A stretch of DNA of 63,916 bases, taken from contig NZ_JAAMFM010000027.1 in assembly GCF_013376105.1 (NCBI RefSeq), positions 1-63,916 on the forward strand, read 5' to 3'. The notes under the pieces were generated by a model, which was given only the letters and a program-made list of their open reading frames with translations, ran no database searches and had not been told where the DNA came from. Made by a program: the position numbers and the translations under genes. This DNA is from Arthrobacter wenxiniae. Lineage in GTDB: Bacteria; Actinomycetota; Actinomycetes; Actinomycetales; Micrococcaceae. Below, piece by piece: positions 48,846 through 58,377 of the stretch (within the stretch, counting starts at the first letter, position 1; every line of letters begins with the position of its first letter).

Positions 48846-49004
48846 ACGCCGGCGGAAAATAGTTGTCCACAGATGTGGCGTTTGGTGGTCCTGACTGCCC
48901 GCTTGTCAGTGCCTTCTTATAGAATCGAGGTACGGAGAAGATGAAGAAATCGAAATAATTGACGGATTTATATTCGTAAAATGGTTCACTGATGATCAGG
49001 GCGG
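48846..49004. other. AT-rich gap before the DUF222-HNH gene
   Basis: This 159-bp stretch contains the lowest-GC run in the right half (about 48915-48995, including ATCGAAATAATTGACGG and ATTTATATTCG). No gene is evident. It probably contains the promoter for the HNH gene; its composition contrast also fits a junction of acquired DNA. Confidence 0.45.
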
Positions 49005-51113
49005 GTGGGCAGCGTGGCGGCACCGGAGTGGTTGGAGCAGGGATCCGGCAGTGCGGTCCCCGTTCCCGCCCGCAAAGACCAGCCCGGCCGCGGCGACCAG
49101 GCCGCCCGAGTGAACCGGCCCGCGTCGGCCCCGGAGCCGACGTCGGCGGTGCCGGAGGGGTTCGCGGGGGCCTCGTTGTCGTCTGGGGAGGGGTGTTCCG
49201 TGCTGATTTCCACGGCCGGACTCCTCCTGGAGCAGTGCGCGGGCGCGTTCGATCCCATGGTGCTCGCCCAGCTGGATGCTGCGCTGGCCCACGAACTCGC
49301 TGCCGATGCCCGCCGGCGGGCCGACGACGCTGCTGAACGGCTCGAACAGCAGATCCGGACCGGGTCCGCGGCGGCGAATCTGGCTGACCTGGCCCAGTAC
49401 GCCTCCGCCGCCAAGGGAACTGCCACAAAGGCGCAGGTCCAGGCGGCGGCAGCCACGGAGGTCGTCCTCGCCCTGGGCGGCGCTCTCGGCCGCACCGCCG
49501 CCTGCACCACGGACAACCCGACCGGCCCCACGGACAACCCGACCGGCCCCGGTACCGCCGCAGAGGGCTACGACGCTGCCGTGGTGGACAAGGTGGACCC
49601 CGCCGCCCTCGTGGACGTGATAGCCCGGTTGGAGGAAGTGAAGAATGCAGCGGCAGCGGCGCAGGCCCAGGCGGAGGCCGTGTTTGTTGCCCAGCAGCAG
49701 CTGGTCCAGGCCCGGGCCGGAATGCCGCGCGAGAAGATCGGCCGGGGCGTGGCGGAGCAGGTGGCCCTCGCGCGGCACGAGTCGCCCTGGCGTGGACGGC
49801 AGCTGTGCGGGCTCGCGTATGTCCTGGTCCGGGAAATGCCCCTCGCCATGGCCGCCTTTGGCGTCGGAACCCTCAGCGAGTACCGGGCTGGAATCCTCGC
49901 CCGGGAGACAGCATGTCTTTCGGCCGGGCACCGCGCTGCGGTCGACGCGATGGTTTGCGGTGACCCGGAACGGCTTGCCTCGATGGGAAGCAGGGAACTG
50001 GCGGCTGCCGCGAAGAGGGCAGCCCTGTCCCTGGACGCGGCCGCAGTCGCCAAGCGGTTCGCGCGCGCCGAATCGGAACGCTTCGTCTCCCTGCGCCCCG
50101 CCGCCGACGGGATGACCCTGCTCACCGCACTGGTCCCGTTGCGCCAGGGCGTGCGGATCTACAACCTCCTGACCAAGGTCGCGGACGGCGCCAAGGCGGC
50201 AGGGGACGAACGCGGCAAGGGCCAGCTCATGGCCGACGCCCTCCTCCACCGCCTGGTCAGCCACACCCCCTGCACCGAACACTCCGGCGGCGCGAACGCC
50301 ACACGCGGCACCGATGGCACCGGCGGCAAGCTGGCGGATGCGGTTGCCGAAACGTCCCCTCCGGGCCGGGTCCGGATGTGCACCACGGTGTCGGAGCCCG
50401 ACCTCGCCCTGCAACTGGTCATGACCGACCGTGCCCTCTTTGACGGCGCCAGCGACCCCGCCTTGCTGGTGGGCTACGAGCCCATCCCGGCGCCTGCCGC
50501 TCGCGCACTCGTCAGCGGCACCGGCAACAACGCCGACGACGCATTGACCGGCGGGTCGAACAGCGAAGGTGGCACCCGCACCGGGAACGACGACGGCATC
50601 GGTCCTTCGGGCGGGAAGCGCCCGGGCGGCGGGTCCCCATTTTCGCCCAGGGTGTGGCTGAAACGGCTTTTCACCCACCCGGAAACGAACGCGTTACTGG
50701 CCATGGACTCCAAGGGACGGCTTTTCCCGGAGGGCATGAAGGAATTTCTGCGCCTGCGCGATCAGACCTGCGCCTCCCCGTACTGCGACGCGCCGATCCG
50801 CGACTACGACCACATCAAGTCCTGGGCTGCCGGCGGGGAGACCAGCGTAGCGAACGGCCAGGGGCTTTGCAGGGCCTGCAACCAGGCCAAGGAGGCACCC
50901 GGCTGGACCGTCACGACCGGCCCAGGCACGCCTCCGCCTCGCACCATTCCGCCTGGCGCCGCTGGCTCCGAGGGAACCGCCGGGCCCAACGGCGCGGCCG
51001 AACCCCAGACCATTGTCACCACACCCACCGGCCACAGCTACGTCTCCACCGCCCCGCCGCTGCCCGGACCCGTGGGCAGCCAATTCAGCCGGCTCCGCAC
51101 CCGGCGGCGCTGA
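49005..51113 (+). CDS. DUF222 domain / HNH endonuclease (13E12-type repeat protein)
   Basis: This 702-aa protein has a DUF222 region (~65-420; AVDAMVCGDPERLASMGSRELAAAAKRAALSLD and MTLLTALVPLRQGVRIYNLLTKVADGAKAAGDERGKGQLMADALLHRL) and a C-terminal HNH (~585-630). The HNH reads RLRDQTCASPYCDAPIRDYDHIKSWAAGGETSVANGQGLCRACNQAKEAPGW, with zinc Cys pairs and DH. Such genes are multicopy in Micrococcaceae and mycobacteria and often linked to mobile DNA. A tandem repeat (DNPTGPTDNPTGPG) and a Thr/Gly/Asn-rich linker (~510-545) are present. The GTG start is uncertain; GTG 49014 is another option. Confidence 0.88.
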   Translation: MGSVAAPEWLEQGSGSAVPVPARKDQPGRGDQAARVNRPASAPEPTSAVPEGFAGASLSSGEGCSVLISTAGLLLEQCAGAFDPMVLAQLDAALAHELAADARRRADDAAERLEQQIRTGSAAANLADLAQYASAAKGTATKAQVQAAAATEVVLALGGALGRTAACTTDNPTGPTDNPTGPGTAAEGYDAAVVDKVDPAALVDVIARLEEVKNAAAAAQAQAEAVFVAQQQLVQARAGMPREKIGRGVAEQVALARHESPWRGRQLCGLAYVLVREMPLAMAAFGVGTLSEYRAGILARETACLSAGHRAAVDAMVCGDPERLASMGSRELAAAAKRAALSLDAAAVAKRFARAESERFVSLRPAADGMTLLTALVPLRQGVRIYNLLTKVADGAKAAGDERGKGQLMADALLHRLVSHTPCTEHSGGANATRGTDGTGGKLADAVAETSPPGRVRMCTTVSEPDLALQLVMTDRALFDGASDPALLVGYEPIPAPAARALVSGTGNNADDALTGGSNSEGGTRTGNDDGIGPSGGKRPGGGSPFSPRVWLKRLFTHPETNALLAMDSKGRLFPEGMKEFLRLRDQTCASPYCDAPIRDYDHIKSWAAGGETSVANGQGLCRACNQAKEAPGWTVTTGPGTPPPRTIPPGAAGSEGTAGPNGAAEPQTIVTTPTGHSYVSTAPPLPGPVGSQFSRLRTRRR

Positions 51114-51201
51114 GGCGGCATTGCCTGCCCAGACGGGCCGCCCGCAGGCCCGCCCGTCACAGCACTACACGGCACTACACAGCACAGCAGGAAAGTGTCG
51201 A

Positions 51202-52689
51202 CTACACACCCACAATGTGCCGCAACGCCGCGTCCAGGGATTCGTGCCGGAACCTGTATCCGTCCTTTGCAACTTTTGCGGAGGAGACCCGCTGGTCGGC
51301 GAGCGCCAGTTCCTTGGCGCCCTGCCGGCCCAGCAGCAGCCGGGGCCCCAGGGCCGGCACCCTGACCGCCGACGGCCGGTGGAGGACCCCGCCGAGAATG
51401 CGGGCATACTGTTCGGCGGTCACTGGGTGCGGGGCCACGGCGTTGACGGGCCCAACCAGCGACTCCGACAGGACGGCGTGGGCAAAGATCCCGGCCACGT
51501 CGTCAATGCCGATCCAGCTTTGCCACTGCTCCCTGCCCAGCGGCCCGCCCACGCCGGCCAGGTAGAGCGGCAGCAGCCGCTGCAGCACCCCGCCGCCGGC
51601 CGACTGCACCACGCCCGTGCGCACGTTGACCACCCGCAGCCCGGCGTCGGCGGCCGGACGGCAGGCAGCTTCCCAGTCCAGGCACACCTGTGCCAAAAAG
51701 TCGGTGCCCGCGGGGTCGGTCTCCTCCAGGGCGCGGGAGGACGGCTGGCCAAAGTGGCCTGCGGGATGGTGGGGCGCCGCCCCGTAGTAGCCGACGGCGG
51801 AGGCGCTCACCAAGGTGCGCGGAACGCCGTCGGACGCCAGCTGGGCAAGCTTTTCGCTCAGCAGCGACGTCCCCTGGATTCGGCTGCGGTAGATGGCGTC
51901 CTTGGTCTTGGCCGTAAAGCGGCCGCCGATGGGATGCCCGGCGAGGTTGACCACGGCATCGCAGGCGGCCAGTTGGCGGGCATCCAGCGTTCCAGTGGAG
52001 GGGTCCCAAAAGATCTCCCCCGGACCTCGCGGCGTACGGCGCACCAGCTTCACCACTGTGTGCCCGCCGCCGCCCAGCAGTGCGCACAGCTGCGTGCCAA
52101 TCAACCCGGACGCGCCGGTCACGGCGATGGTGAGCGCGCGTCCGCCATGCTGGCGGTGGAAGTCCAGCTCGCCGGAAAGCTGGCGGGCCCGGAAGTCAAA
52201 CATCCGCCCGAGTTCGGCCTCCAGGCGGCGCACCGCCCACGCGCCGGCGGCCACGGGCGGCAATTCGTAATCCACCGTGTCCGTCATGAGGGTGCTGCCG
52301 GCAACAGGGCCATCGGCAAAGTCATGCCTGTGCGTCCAGCTGGTCAGGGGCCCGCTGGTCATGACGTCGGTGAACCGCTCCCCCGGCACCAGTTCCGTGT
52401 GCAGGGCCTCCCAGCGCAGCTGCGGCCGCACCGCATTGAGGCCGCGCAGCCTGGCCGGAAGCAGCCCCTGGACCGTGCCCGACGCGGCACCCAGCCACAG
52501 GCCCGCCCCGCCCGGGGCACCCACGCCCATGGCCGCCGTCGAGCCCGGCTCAATCCCCTGGCTGGGCTCGGCCAGCACCATTCCAAAGAACGACGGCGTG
52601 AGCCTCACCAGGGCGCCGGGCCGGGCAAACCACCGGAAGACGTCGGCGCGCGGGAAGGGAAGTGCGGTGGTTCGGCGAAACGTGTGCAT
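51202..52689 (-). CDS. TIGR01777 family epimerase with N-terminal SRPBCC domain
   Basis: This 495-aa fusion has residues ~1-190 as a START/SRPBCC ligand-binding domain (HTFRRTTALPFPRADVFRWFARPGALVRLTPSF) and ~200-495 as an atypical NAD(P)-binding SDR (LTIAVTGASGLIGTQLCALLGGGGHTVVKLVRR). Family signatures are present: DAVVNLAGHPIGGRF, RTLVSASAVGYYG, and GPVNAVAPHPVTAEQYARILGGVLHRPSAVRVPALGPRLLLG. The role is unsettled (YfcH/SulA-like). ATG 52689 has GGGAGA ahead. Convergent with the HNH gene. Confidence 0.9.
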   Translation of the reverse strand: MHTFRRTTALPFPRADVFRWFARPGALVRLTPSFFGMVLAEPSQGIEPGSTAAMGVGAPGGAGLWLGAASGTVQGLLPARLRGLNAVRPQLRWEALHTELVPGERFTDVMTSGPLTSWTHRHDFADGPVAGSTLMTDTVDYELPPVAAGAWAVRRLEAELGRMFDFRARQLSGELDFHRQHGGRALTIAVTGASGLIGTQLCALLGGGGHTVVKLVRRTPRGPGEIFWDPSTGTLDARQLAACDAVVNLAGHPIGGRFTAKTKDAIYRSRIQGTSLLSEKLAQLASDGVPRTLVSASAVGYYGAAPHHPAGHFGQPSSRALEETDPAGTDFLAQVCLDWEAACRPAADAGLRVVNVRTGVVQSAGGGVLQRLLPLYLAGVGGPLGREQWQSWIGIDDVAGIFAHAVLSESLVGPVNAVAPHPVTAEQYARILGGVLHRPSAVRVPALGPRLLLGRQGAKELALADQRVSSAKVAKDGYRFRHESLDAALRHIVGV

Positions 52690-52751
52690 GGTTCTCCCGC
52701 TGATTGGGGCCGGCATCATGGGCCTGCCGACAACTCCTGCCGCCTTCCACG

Positions 52752-53060
52752 TTACCCGGCCCTGAACCCGTGCGGGCAGCCTGCCGGGGGACCAAAGGCG
52801 GCGTCCACGCCGGACACGCGGCCGGGCGCCCGGCCGGGCGCCCGGCCGGACTCCAGCCATTCGAGCAGCTGCCGCACCGCCGTCTCGGGGCCTTCGGCCA
52901 CCACCTCCACGGTGCCGTCGGCCCTGTTCACGGCACTTCCGTCCAGCCGCAGCTCGCGCGCCTTGCGGGCCGTGAGGTAGCGGAATCCGACCCCCTGGAC
53001 GCTGCCGTGGACCACGGCCGCCAGCCGGACGGGCCTGCCTGCTGCACCTGCGTCTGCCAT
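52752..53060 (-). CDS. acyP: acylphosphatase
   Basis: This 102-aa enzyme cleaves carboxyl-phosphate bonds. The catalytic loop and signature are clear: VHGSVQGVGFRYLTARKARELRLDGSAVNRADGTVEVVAEG (Arg in GVGFR, Asn in AVNRADGTVEV). The C-terminus carries repeated GRAPGRAPGR and is longer than typical (90-98 aa). ATG 53060 has AAGGA 8 bases ahead. It is divergent from the large nuclease-helicase gene across 129 bp. Confidence 0.92.
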   Translation of the reverse strand: MADAGAAGRPVRLAAVVHGSVQGVGFRYLTARKARELRLDGSAVNRADGTVEVVAEGPETAVRQLLEWLESGRAPGRAPGRVSGVDAAFGPPAGCPHGFRAG

Positions 53061-53189
53061 GGCGTGTCCTTCCCTGTTGGCCATATGCTCCCACAGGTCG
53101 ACGCCCGCGGGGGAGGGCAGCCGGCCATTTTGTCGGTCCCGCTTGCTAGATTCAAGGGACTGCAAGCCAAACCGCCGGAAGGTGCCGCA

Positions 53190-56100
53190 ATGTTTTTCCT
53201 CCCCTCCCCGCCCGGCATTCCGGACGACGGCGGCAGCCCCTTGATTTTTTCGGCCTCCGACCTCGTGGTGGCCAGTGAATGCGAATACCGCACGCTGCGG
53301 ATCCTGGATGAGAGGCTGGGCCGGGCAGACAAGCCCGGCTTCCCTGAGGACCCCATGCTGCGCAGGGCCGCCGAGCTCGGCGACGTCTACGAGGAAAAGG
53401 TCCTGCACGAGCTCATCGCCCAGCACGGCCAGTGGGACCCGGCCACGGGCCGGGGCGTGAAGGCCGTGGAGCGGGCCGCCGACCCCGACGGCAGTCCCGC
53501 GGCACCCACCTGGGACGGCTTGGCGGCGAAGCGGGAAGAAACGCTGGCTGCACTTCGGGGCGGGGCCGACGTCGTCTTTCAGGCAACGTTCTTTGACGGA
53601 TCGTTTGTCGGTTTTGCCGACTTTCTGGTGAGGCAGGATGACGGCTCGTATGCGGTGTGGGACACCAAGCTGGCCCGGCACGCACGGGTCAGCGCCCTGC
53701 TGCAGCTGGCCGCGTACGGCGACCAGCTGCAAAGCTACGGCATTCCCGTGGCGCCCGTGACCACCCTGGTGCTGGGCGACCGCAGCCGCAGCGGCCACCC
53801 GATGCGCGACCTGCTGCCGGTGTTCCGCGAACGCCGCGGCAACTTCCTGGCCCTGGTGTCCGGCCACCGGAGCCAGCCCCGGCCGGTCGCGTGGCTTCAG
53901 GACGGCATCAGCCATTGCGGCCGCTGCGACTACTGCGCCGAGCAGGTCCGGGAGCACCGCGACCTGCTGCTGGTGAACGGCATGACCGGTGCCCAGCGCC
54001 GCAAGCTCATGGCCCAGGGCGTCGCCACCATTGACGCCCTCGCCCGGATGCGCCCGGACGCCGCCACTGGGCCGCTGGCCCGCCTCCGCGACCAGGCCCG
54101 CATGCAGCTGGGGCTCGATCCAGCCGACGGCACGCGGACCTTCGCCAAGGACGGCAGCGGGCACGCAGTCAGCTACAAGGTGCTCCGGGACAGCGTCAGC
54201 CGACTGCCCGACGCCAGTCCGGGCGACATCTTCTTTGACTTTGAGGGCGACCCGCTGTGGCAGGACCCCGTGACCGAAAAGTGGGGCCTCGAGTACCTGT
54301 TCGGCTCCATCGAGGCGCCGGTCCCGGGGACGGACACCCCTCCCGTGTTCAGGCCGTTTTGGGCACATTCGCGCCTCGAGGAACGGGCGGCGCTGCTCGA
54401 CTTCATCGCCTACGTGGAGGCGCGCCGGGCGGTCCATCCGGACATGCACGTCTACCACTATGCGCCCTACGAAAAATCGGCCCTGCGCAACTTGTCCGTG
54501 CTGCACGGCGTGGGGGAAGACGCCATCGACAACTGGCTGCGCACCGGCCTGCTTGTGGACCTGCTGGACACGGTCCGCCAGTCGGTTCGCATCTCGGAGG
54601 ACTCCTACTCGATCAAGAAGCTGGAACCGCTGTACATGGGCGACCACCTCCGCAGCGGGGACGTGAAGGATGCGGGCGCCTCCGTGGTGGCCTACGCCCT
54701 CTACTGCGCCGCGCGCGACGACGGACTGGCCGGGGACACGGCCAGGGCCAAGGAGGCGCGGCAGATCCTGGCGTCCATCAGCGACTACAACGAGTACGAC
54801 TGCCTCTCCACCCTGCGCCTGCGGGACTGGCTGCTGGGGATAGGCGCGGCCGTCCAGGTCCCGGCGTGGACGGCGGGCAGCGGGAAGCTGGACATTCCCG
54901 AGGCGAAGGAAGGCGGCTACGAGCCCACGCCCGAGGAACTGCTGCTGGAGGCCTACCTCAACGGGCTGGCCATGGAAAAGGGGCACGTCCTGACGGCTGA
55001 CGAGAACGCCGTCGCCATGGTGGCCGCGGCCGCCAGCTACCACCGCCGCGAGGACAAGCAGTTTTGGTGGGGCCATTTTGACCGGCTCGAAAAACCCGTG
55101 GACGCCTGGCCCGAGGAACGCAACATGCTTGTCATCCAGGACGCCGAGGTCGTGAAGGACTGGGACAAGGCAACGCCGCGGGCCCGGACCCTGACCCGGA
55201 CCCTGCGGATTTCCGGCTCGGCCACGGAAGGCTCGGACTTTCGGCCCGGAACGCAGTGGTTCGGCATGTTCAACGCCCCGCTCCCGGAGGGGATGGCGGA
55301 GGAGGGCGCGGACCCGTCCCGGCGTGGCGGCCTGTTCAACCTCACGGTGGTGGAGGACTGCTCCGATCCCTCCACGCCGGAGCTGACATCCCTCCTCGTG
55401 ACGGAAAAGTCCAGCCAGAGGGTGCCGGCCCACCACCAGCTGCCGATGGCGTTGACGCCGAACAAGCCTGTGGCCACCAGGAGCATCCGCGAGGCACTTT
55501 CCACGCTGGCCGCCACGGTGGGCGGCACGCTCCCCGGCCTGCCGAAACATCCGGGCGTGGAGATCCTGCGCAAGGCCCTCCCCCGACTGGCCGACGGCGG
55601 GAGCCTGCCGCCCGCCGTCGTCCCCGCGGCGGCGCCGGGCAACGGGCACGGCCCGGGGGGCCGCGACTACGTTTCCGTCATCACCTCGGCGGTGCTGGCG
55701 CTGGACCATTCCTATGTGGCCGTGCAGGGGCCGCCCGGGACAGGCAAGACGCACGTCGGCTCGCACGTGATCGCCCGGCTTGTCGAGCGCGGATGGAAGG
55801 TGGGCGTGGTGGGGCAGTCCCACGCGGTGGTCGAGAACATGCTGCGCGCCGCCATTGAAAAGGCCGGCGTGGACCCGCAGCGGGTGGGGAAGAAGCTGGC
55901 CGCGCCGCACAAGGTGCCGTGGCACATCACCGACGACCAGCAGTTTGGGCGGCTGCTGGGTGGCCCCGAAGGGGCGCTGATCGGCGGCACCGCCTGGACC
56001 ATGACGGGCGCCAATGTGCCCCCCGGGTCGCTGGACCTGCTGGTCGTTGACGAGGCCGGCCAGTACTCGCTGGCCAACACGCTGGCCGTGGCACAGTCCG

Positions 56101-56855
56101 CCAGCCGGCTCCTGCTGCTGGGCGATCCCCAGCAGCTGCCGCAGGTCACGCAGGGCTCGCACCCGGCGCCGGTGGATGAATCCGCGCTCGGCTGGATCTC
56201 GGAGGGGGAGCCCACACTGCCGCCGGAGAAAGGGTACTTCCTGGCCGACTCCTGGCGCATGCACCCGGAGCTGTGCGCCGCTGTGTCGTTTCTCAGTTAC
56301 GACGGAAAGCTGGAGTCCGCGCCCGCAGCCTCCCAACGGAACCTGGCCGGCACGCCGCCGGGCGTGGAGTCCGTCCTGGTGGAGCAAACCCCCGGCAGCG
56401 GCCGGGACAACCGGCAGTCCTCGCCCGAGGAGGCGGCCGAGGTGGTGAAGCAGGCGAAGGCGCACATCGGGCTGCCGTGGACACCCGGTGCGGGCGCCGC
56501 GCCGCGCCCGCTCCGGCAGGAGGACATCCTGGTGGTGGCCGCCTACAACGCCCAGGTCCACCTGGTGCGAGGCACGCTGGACCGCGCCGGACTGCCGGAC
56601 GTCAGGGTGGGCACTGTGGACAAGTTCCAGGGCCAGGAAGCCCCCGTGGTGCTGGTCACCATGGCCTGCGCCGACCCCGCGGGCGCGCCGCGCGGCATGG
56701 AATTCTTGCTCAACCGCAACCGCATCAACGTGGCGGTCTCGCGCGGGCAGTGGCGTGCCGTCATCATCCGCTCCCCGCAGCTGACAAATTTCATGCCCAC
56801 AAAGCCCGCGGGCATGGCGGAGCTGGGCGCGTTCATCGGCCTCTGCAGCCGCTGA
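53190..56855 (+). CDS. TM0106-type RecB-like nuclease fused to DNA2/UPF1-like helicase
   Basis: This 1221-aa multidomain protein starts with a PD-(D/E)XK RecB-like nuclease (~residues 20-260; GFADFLV and VWDTKLAR supply the D...DxK, and HCGRCDYCAEQ is part of a possible Fe-S Cys cluster). Next is a DEDD/RNase-H_2-like exonuclease domain (~340-560; DIFFDFEGDP, ISDYNEYDCLSTLRL). A superfamily-1 helicase follows: Walker A VQGPPGTGKTHVGS (~844), DEAG box LLVVDEAGQY (~948), TVDKFQGQEAPVVLVTM (~1144), NRINVAVSRGQW (~1177). GGAAGG lies 7 bases before ATG 53190. It ends 64 bp before jetA on the same strand and could be co-transcribed. The role is unknown; nucleic acid degradation or repair is likely. 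Confidence 0.88.
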   Translation: MFFLPSPPGIPDDGGSPLIFSASDLVVASECEYRTLRILDERLGRADKPGFPEDPMLRRAAELGDVYEEKVLHELIAQHGQWDPATGRGVKAVERAADPDGSPAAPTWDGLAAKREETLAALRGGADVVFQATFFDGSFVGFADFLVRQDDGSYAVWDTKLARHARVSALLQLAAYGDQLQSYGIPVAPVTTLVLGDRSRSGHPMRDLLPVFRERRGNFLALVSGHRSQPRPVAWLQDGISHCGRCDYCAEQVREHRDLLLVNGMTGAQRRKLMAQGVATIDALARMRPDAATGPLARLRDQARMQLGLDPADGTRTFAKDGSGHAVSYKVLRDSVSRLPDASPGDIFFDFEGDPLWQDPVTEKWGLEYLFGSIEAPVPGTDTPPVFRPFWAHSRLEERAALLDFIAYVEARRAVHPDMHVYHYAPYEKSALRNLSVLHGVGEDAIDNWLRTGLLVDLLDTVRQSVRISEDSYSIKKLEPLYMGDHLRSGDVKDAGASVVAYALYCAARDDGLAGDTARAKEARQILASISDYNEYDCLSTLRLRDWLLGIGAAVQVPAWTAGSGKLDIPEAKEGGYEPTPEELLLEAYLNGLAMEKGHVLTADENAVAMVAAAASYHRREDKQFWWGHFDRLEKPVDAWPEERNMLVIQDAEVVKDWDKATPRARTLTRTLRISGSATEGSDFRPGTQWFGMFNAPLPEGMAEEGADPSRRGGLFNLTVVEDCSDPSTPELTSLLVTEKSSQRVPAHHQLPMALTPNKPVATRSIREALSTLAATVGGTLPGLPKHPGVEILRKALPRLADGGSLPPAVVPAAAPGNGHGPGGRDYVSVITSAVLALDHSYVAVQGPPGTGKTHVGSHVIARLVERGWKVGVVGQSHAVVENMLRAAIEKAGVDPQRVGKKLAAPHKVPWHITDDQQFGRLLGGPEGALIGGTAWTMTGANVPPGSLDLLVVDEAGQYSLANTLAVAQSASRLLLLGDPQQLPQVTQGSHPAPVDESALGWISEGEPTLPPEKGYFLADSWRMHPELCAAVSFLSYDGKLESAPAASQRNLAGTPPGVESVLVEQTPGSGRDNRQSSPEEAAEVVKQAKAHIGLPWTPGAGAAPRPLRQEDILVVAAYNAQVHLVRGTLDRAGLPDVRVGTVDKFQGQEAPVVLVTMACADPAGAPRGMEFLLNRNRINVAVSRGQWRAVIIRSPQLTNFMPTKPAGMAELGAFIGLCSR

Positions 56856-56919
56856 TGCCGGGCGCGGGCATCCCCGGGGATAAAATGAAAGACCGTGCCC
56901 CGACCCCGCAAAGGCCCCC

Positions 56920-58377
56920 ATGCGCCCCACTGACAATGCCGTTGCGCAGTGGCATGCCCAAAAGCAGCTGCGGCACAGCCCCGCGTGGCGTCTCATGCAG
57001 GCCGCGCCCTGGTCGCTGGCCTTCCTGAGGGCCGAGTTCACCGCGGCCAGGCAGCGCGTCCCGCTCGAGGAATTCCACGCCGACCTCGCCGCGTTCATGA
57101 AGGAGCTGCGGCACGAGAACCTCAGCCTGAACGAGTCGTGGCAGGCCTCCAACTACGCCGATTCCTGGGTACGCAGCCAGTTCCTGGCCCGTCCCATGGT
57201 GGACGGCCGCTTTGTCTACGAACCCACGGCCGCCGCCACCCGGGCGCTCGCGTTCCTGGACTCACTCACGCAGGAGCGCACCAACCTGAACAGCTCCCGG
57301 CTGAGCACCCTGCTGACCAGCATTGAGACGCTGTCCTTCCAGACAGACCCCAACCCGGAGCGCCGCATTGCCGTGCTCGAGGCGGAAATCGCCGAGCGCC
57401 AGGGCGAGATTGAGGCCCTGCGCAACGGCGGGAACCCCGCTGTCCTCTCCGACAACTCCGCCCTGGCGGCCACGCGCAGCGTCCTGGACCTGGCGTCCGG
57501 CCTCCCGGCCGACTTCAAGCGCATGCGCGACGGCGTGGAGGGCATGCTGCACACCATCCGCCAGGAAATCATGGAATCCTCCGTCACCAAAGGCGTGGCG
57601 GTGGGCCAGGTCCTGGAGGGCGACAAGGCGCTGCGCAACACGGCCGAGGGCGAGACCTTCCAGGGCTTCACCGAATTCCTCAACGACCCCGCCCGGCAGG
57701 CCCGCTTCCGGCAGGCCGTCAACGAGGTGCTCGAACGCGGCTTCACCGGACAGCTCAGCAGCGAGGAACGCAGCACCCTGGCCACCCTGGTCCGTGAAAT
57801 GCGCCGCCAGGCCGCGGACGTCCACGCCATCTACGGCCGCCTGTCCGAGAGCCTGCACAGCTACGTGATGAGCGACGAGTTCCGGGAATCCATCCTGCTG
57901 CGCAAGGCCATCCACGCCGCCGAGCAAGCCACCGCCCGAGCCCCGCTGGGCCCGCGGACCCCCGTGGTGGGGCCGCTGCTGTACGCTCCCGCGTTTGAAA
58001 CCCTGGCCGGCCTGGGCATCTTCAACCCCGGGGACCACGTCCCGCCGCCGCCGCTGGCCGCCCCGCCCGCCCTCAGCGGCGCGGACATCCACCGCACCCC
58101 CGCCACGCCGCCACCGGACATGCGTGCCGTCCACGCCGCCGTCGCACTGGCCCGCAGCACCCGCAACGGCACGGCCACCCTCGCCGACGCCTACGCCGAA
58201 CTGCCCGCCGCGCTGCGCCACATCAACACCATCCGCGGGCTGCTGCTCGCCGCCCGCGCGACCGACCAGGCCGTTGACCCGGCCCGCACCCAGACCCTCC
58301 GCTTCACCCAGATCGACGGCACGGAGCGCACCGCCCGCCTGCCGCTGGTGACGTTCACAAAGGACACCGCCCCATGA
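56920..58377 (+). CDS. jetA: DUF3375 protein, JetA/MksF (kleisin subunit of Wadjet/Mks condensin)
   Basis: This 485-aa protein is first in a three-gene SMC-like operon. It is mostly helical, with a winged-helix-like N-terminus (QLRHSPAWRLMQAAPWSLAFLRAEFTAARQRVPLEEFHADLAAFM), a central coiled region (ERRIAVLEAEIAERQGEIEALRNGG), and a conserved block around MLHTIRQEIMESSVTKGVAVGQVLEGDKAL and FQGFTEFLNDPARQARF. The length and order match type I Wadjet JetA (equivalent to MksF), which bridges the JetC heads. ATGA overlap with jetB. AAAGG precedes the start. Confidence 0.88.
   Translation: MRPTDNAVAQWHAQKQLRHSPAWRLMQAAPWSLAFLRAEFTAARQRVPLEEFHADLAAFMKELRHENLSLNESWQASNYADSWVRSQFLARPMVDGRFVYEPTAAATRALAFLDSLTQERTNLNSSRLSTLLTSIETLSFQTDPNPERRIAVLEAEIAERQGEIEALRNGGNPAVLSDNSALAATRSVLDLASGLPADFKRMRDGVEGMLHTIRQEIMESSVTKGVAVGQVLEGDKALRNTAEGETFQGFTEFLNDPARQARFRQAVNEVLERGFTGQLSSEERSTLATLVREMRRQAADVHAIYGRLSESLHSYVMSDEFRESILLRKAIHAAEQATARAPLGPRTPVVGPLLYAPAFETLAGLGIFNPGDHVPPPPLAAPPALSGADIHRTPATPPPDMRAVHAAVALARSTRNGTATLADAYAELPAALRHINTIRGLLLAARATDQAVDPARTQTLRFTQIDGTERTARLPLVTFTKDTAP

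Noticed and set aside
48846-51113. DUF222-HNH gene as an active mobile intron or homing element
   Set aside because: No interrupted gene, terminal repeats or target duplication were seen; only the AT-rich flank is suggestive.
52752-57152. A 4.4-kb open frame antisense to the nuclease-helicase
   Set aside because: It mirrors the codon pattern of the real gene on the other strand and is Gly/Arg/His-rich nonsense. Only its last 309 bp (acylphosphatase) are real.
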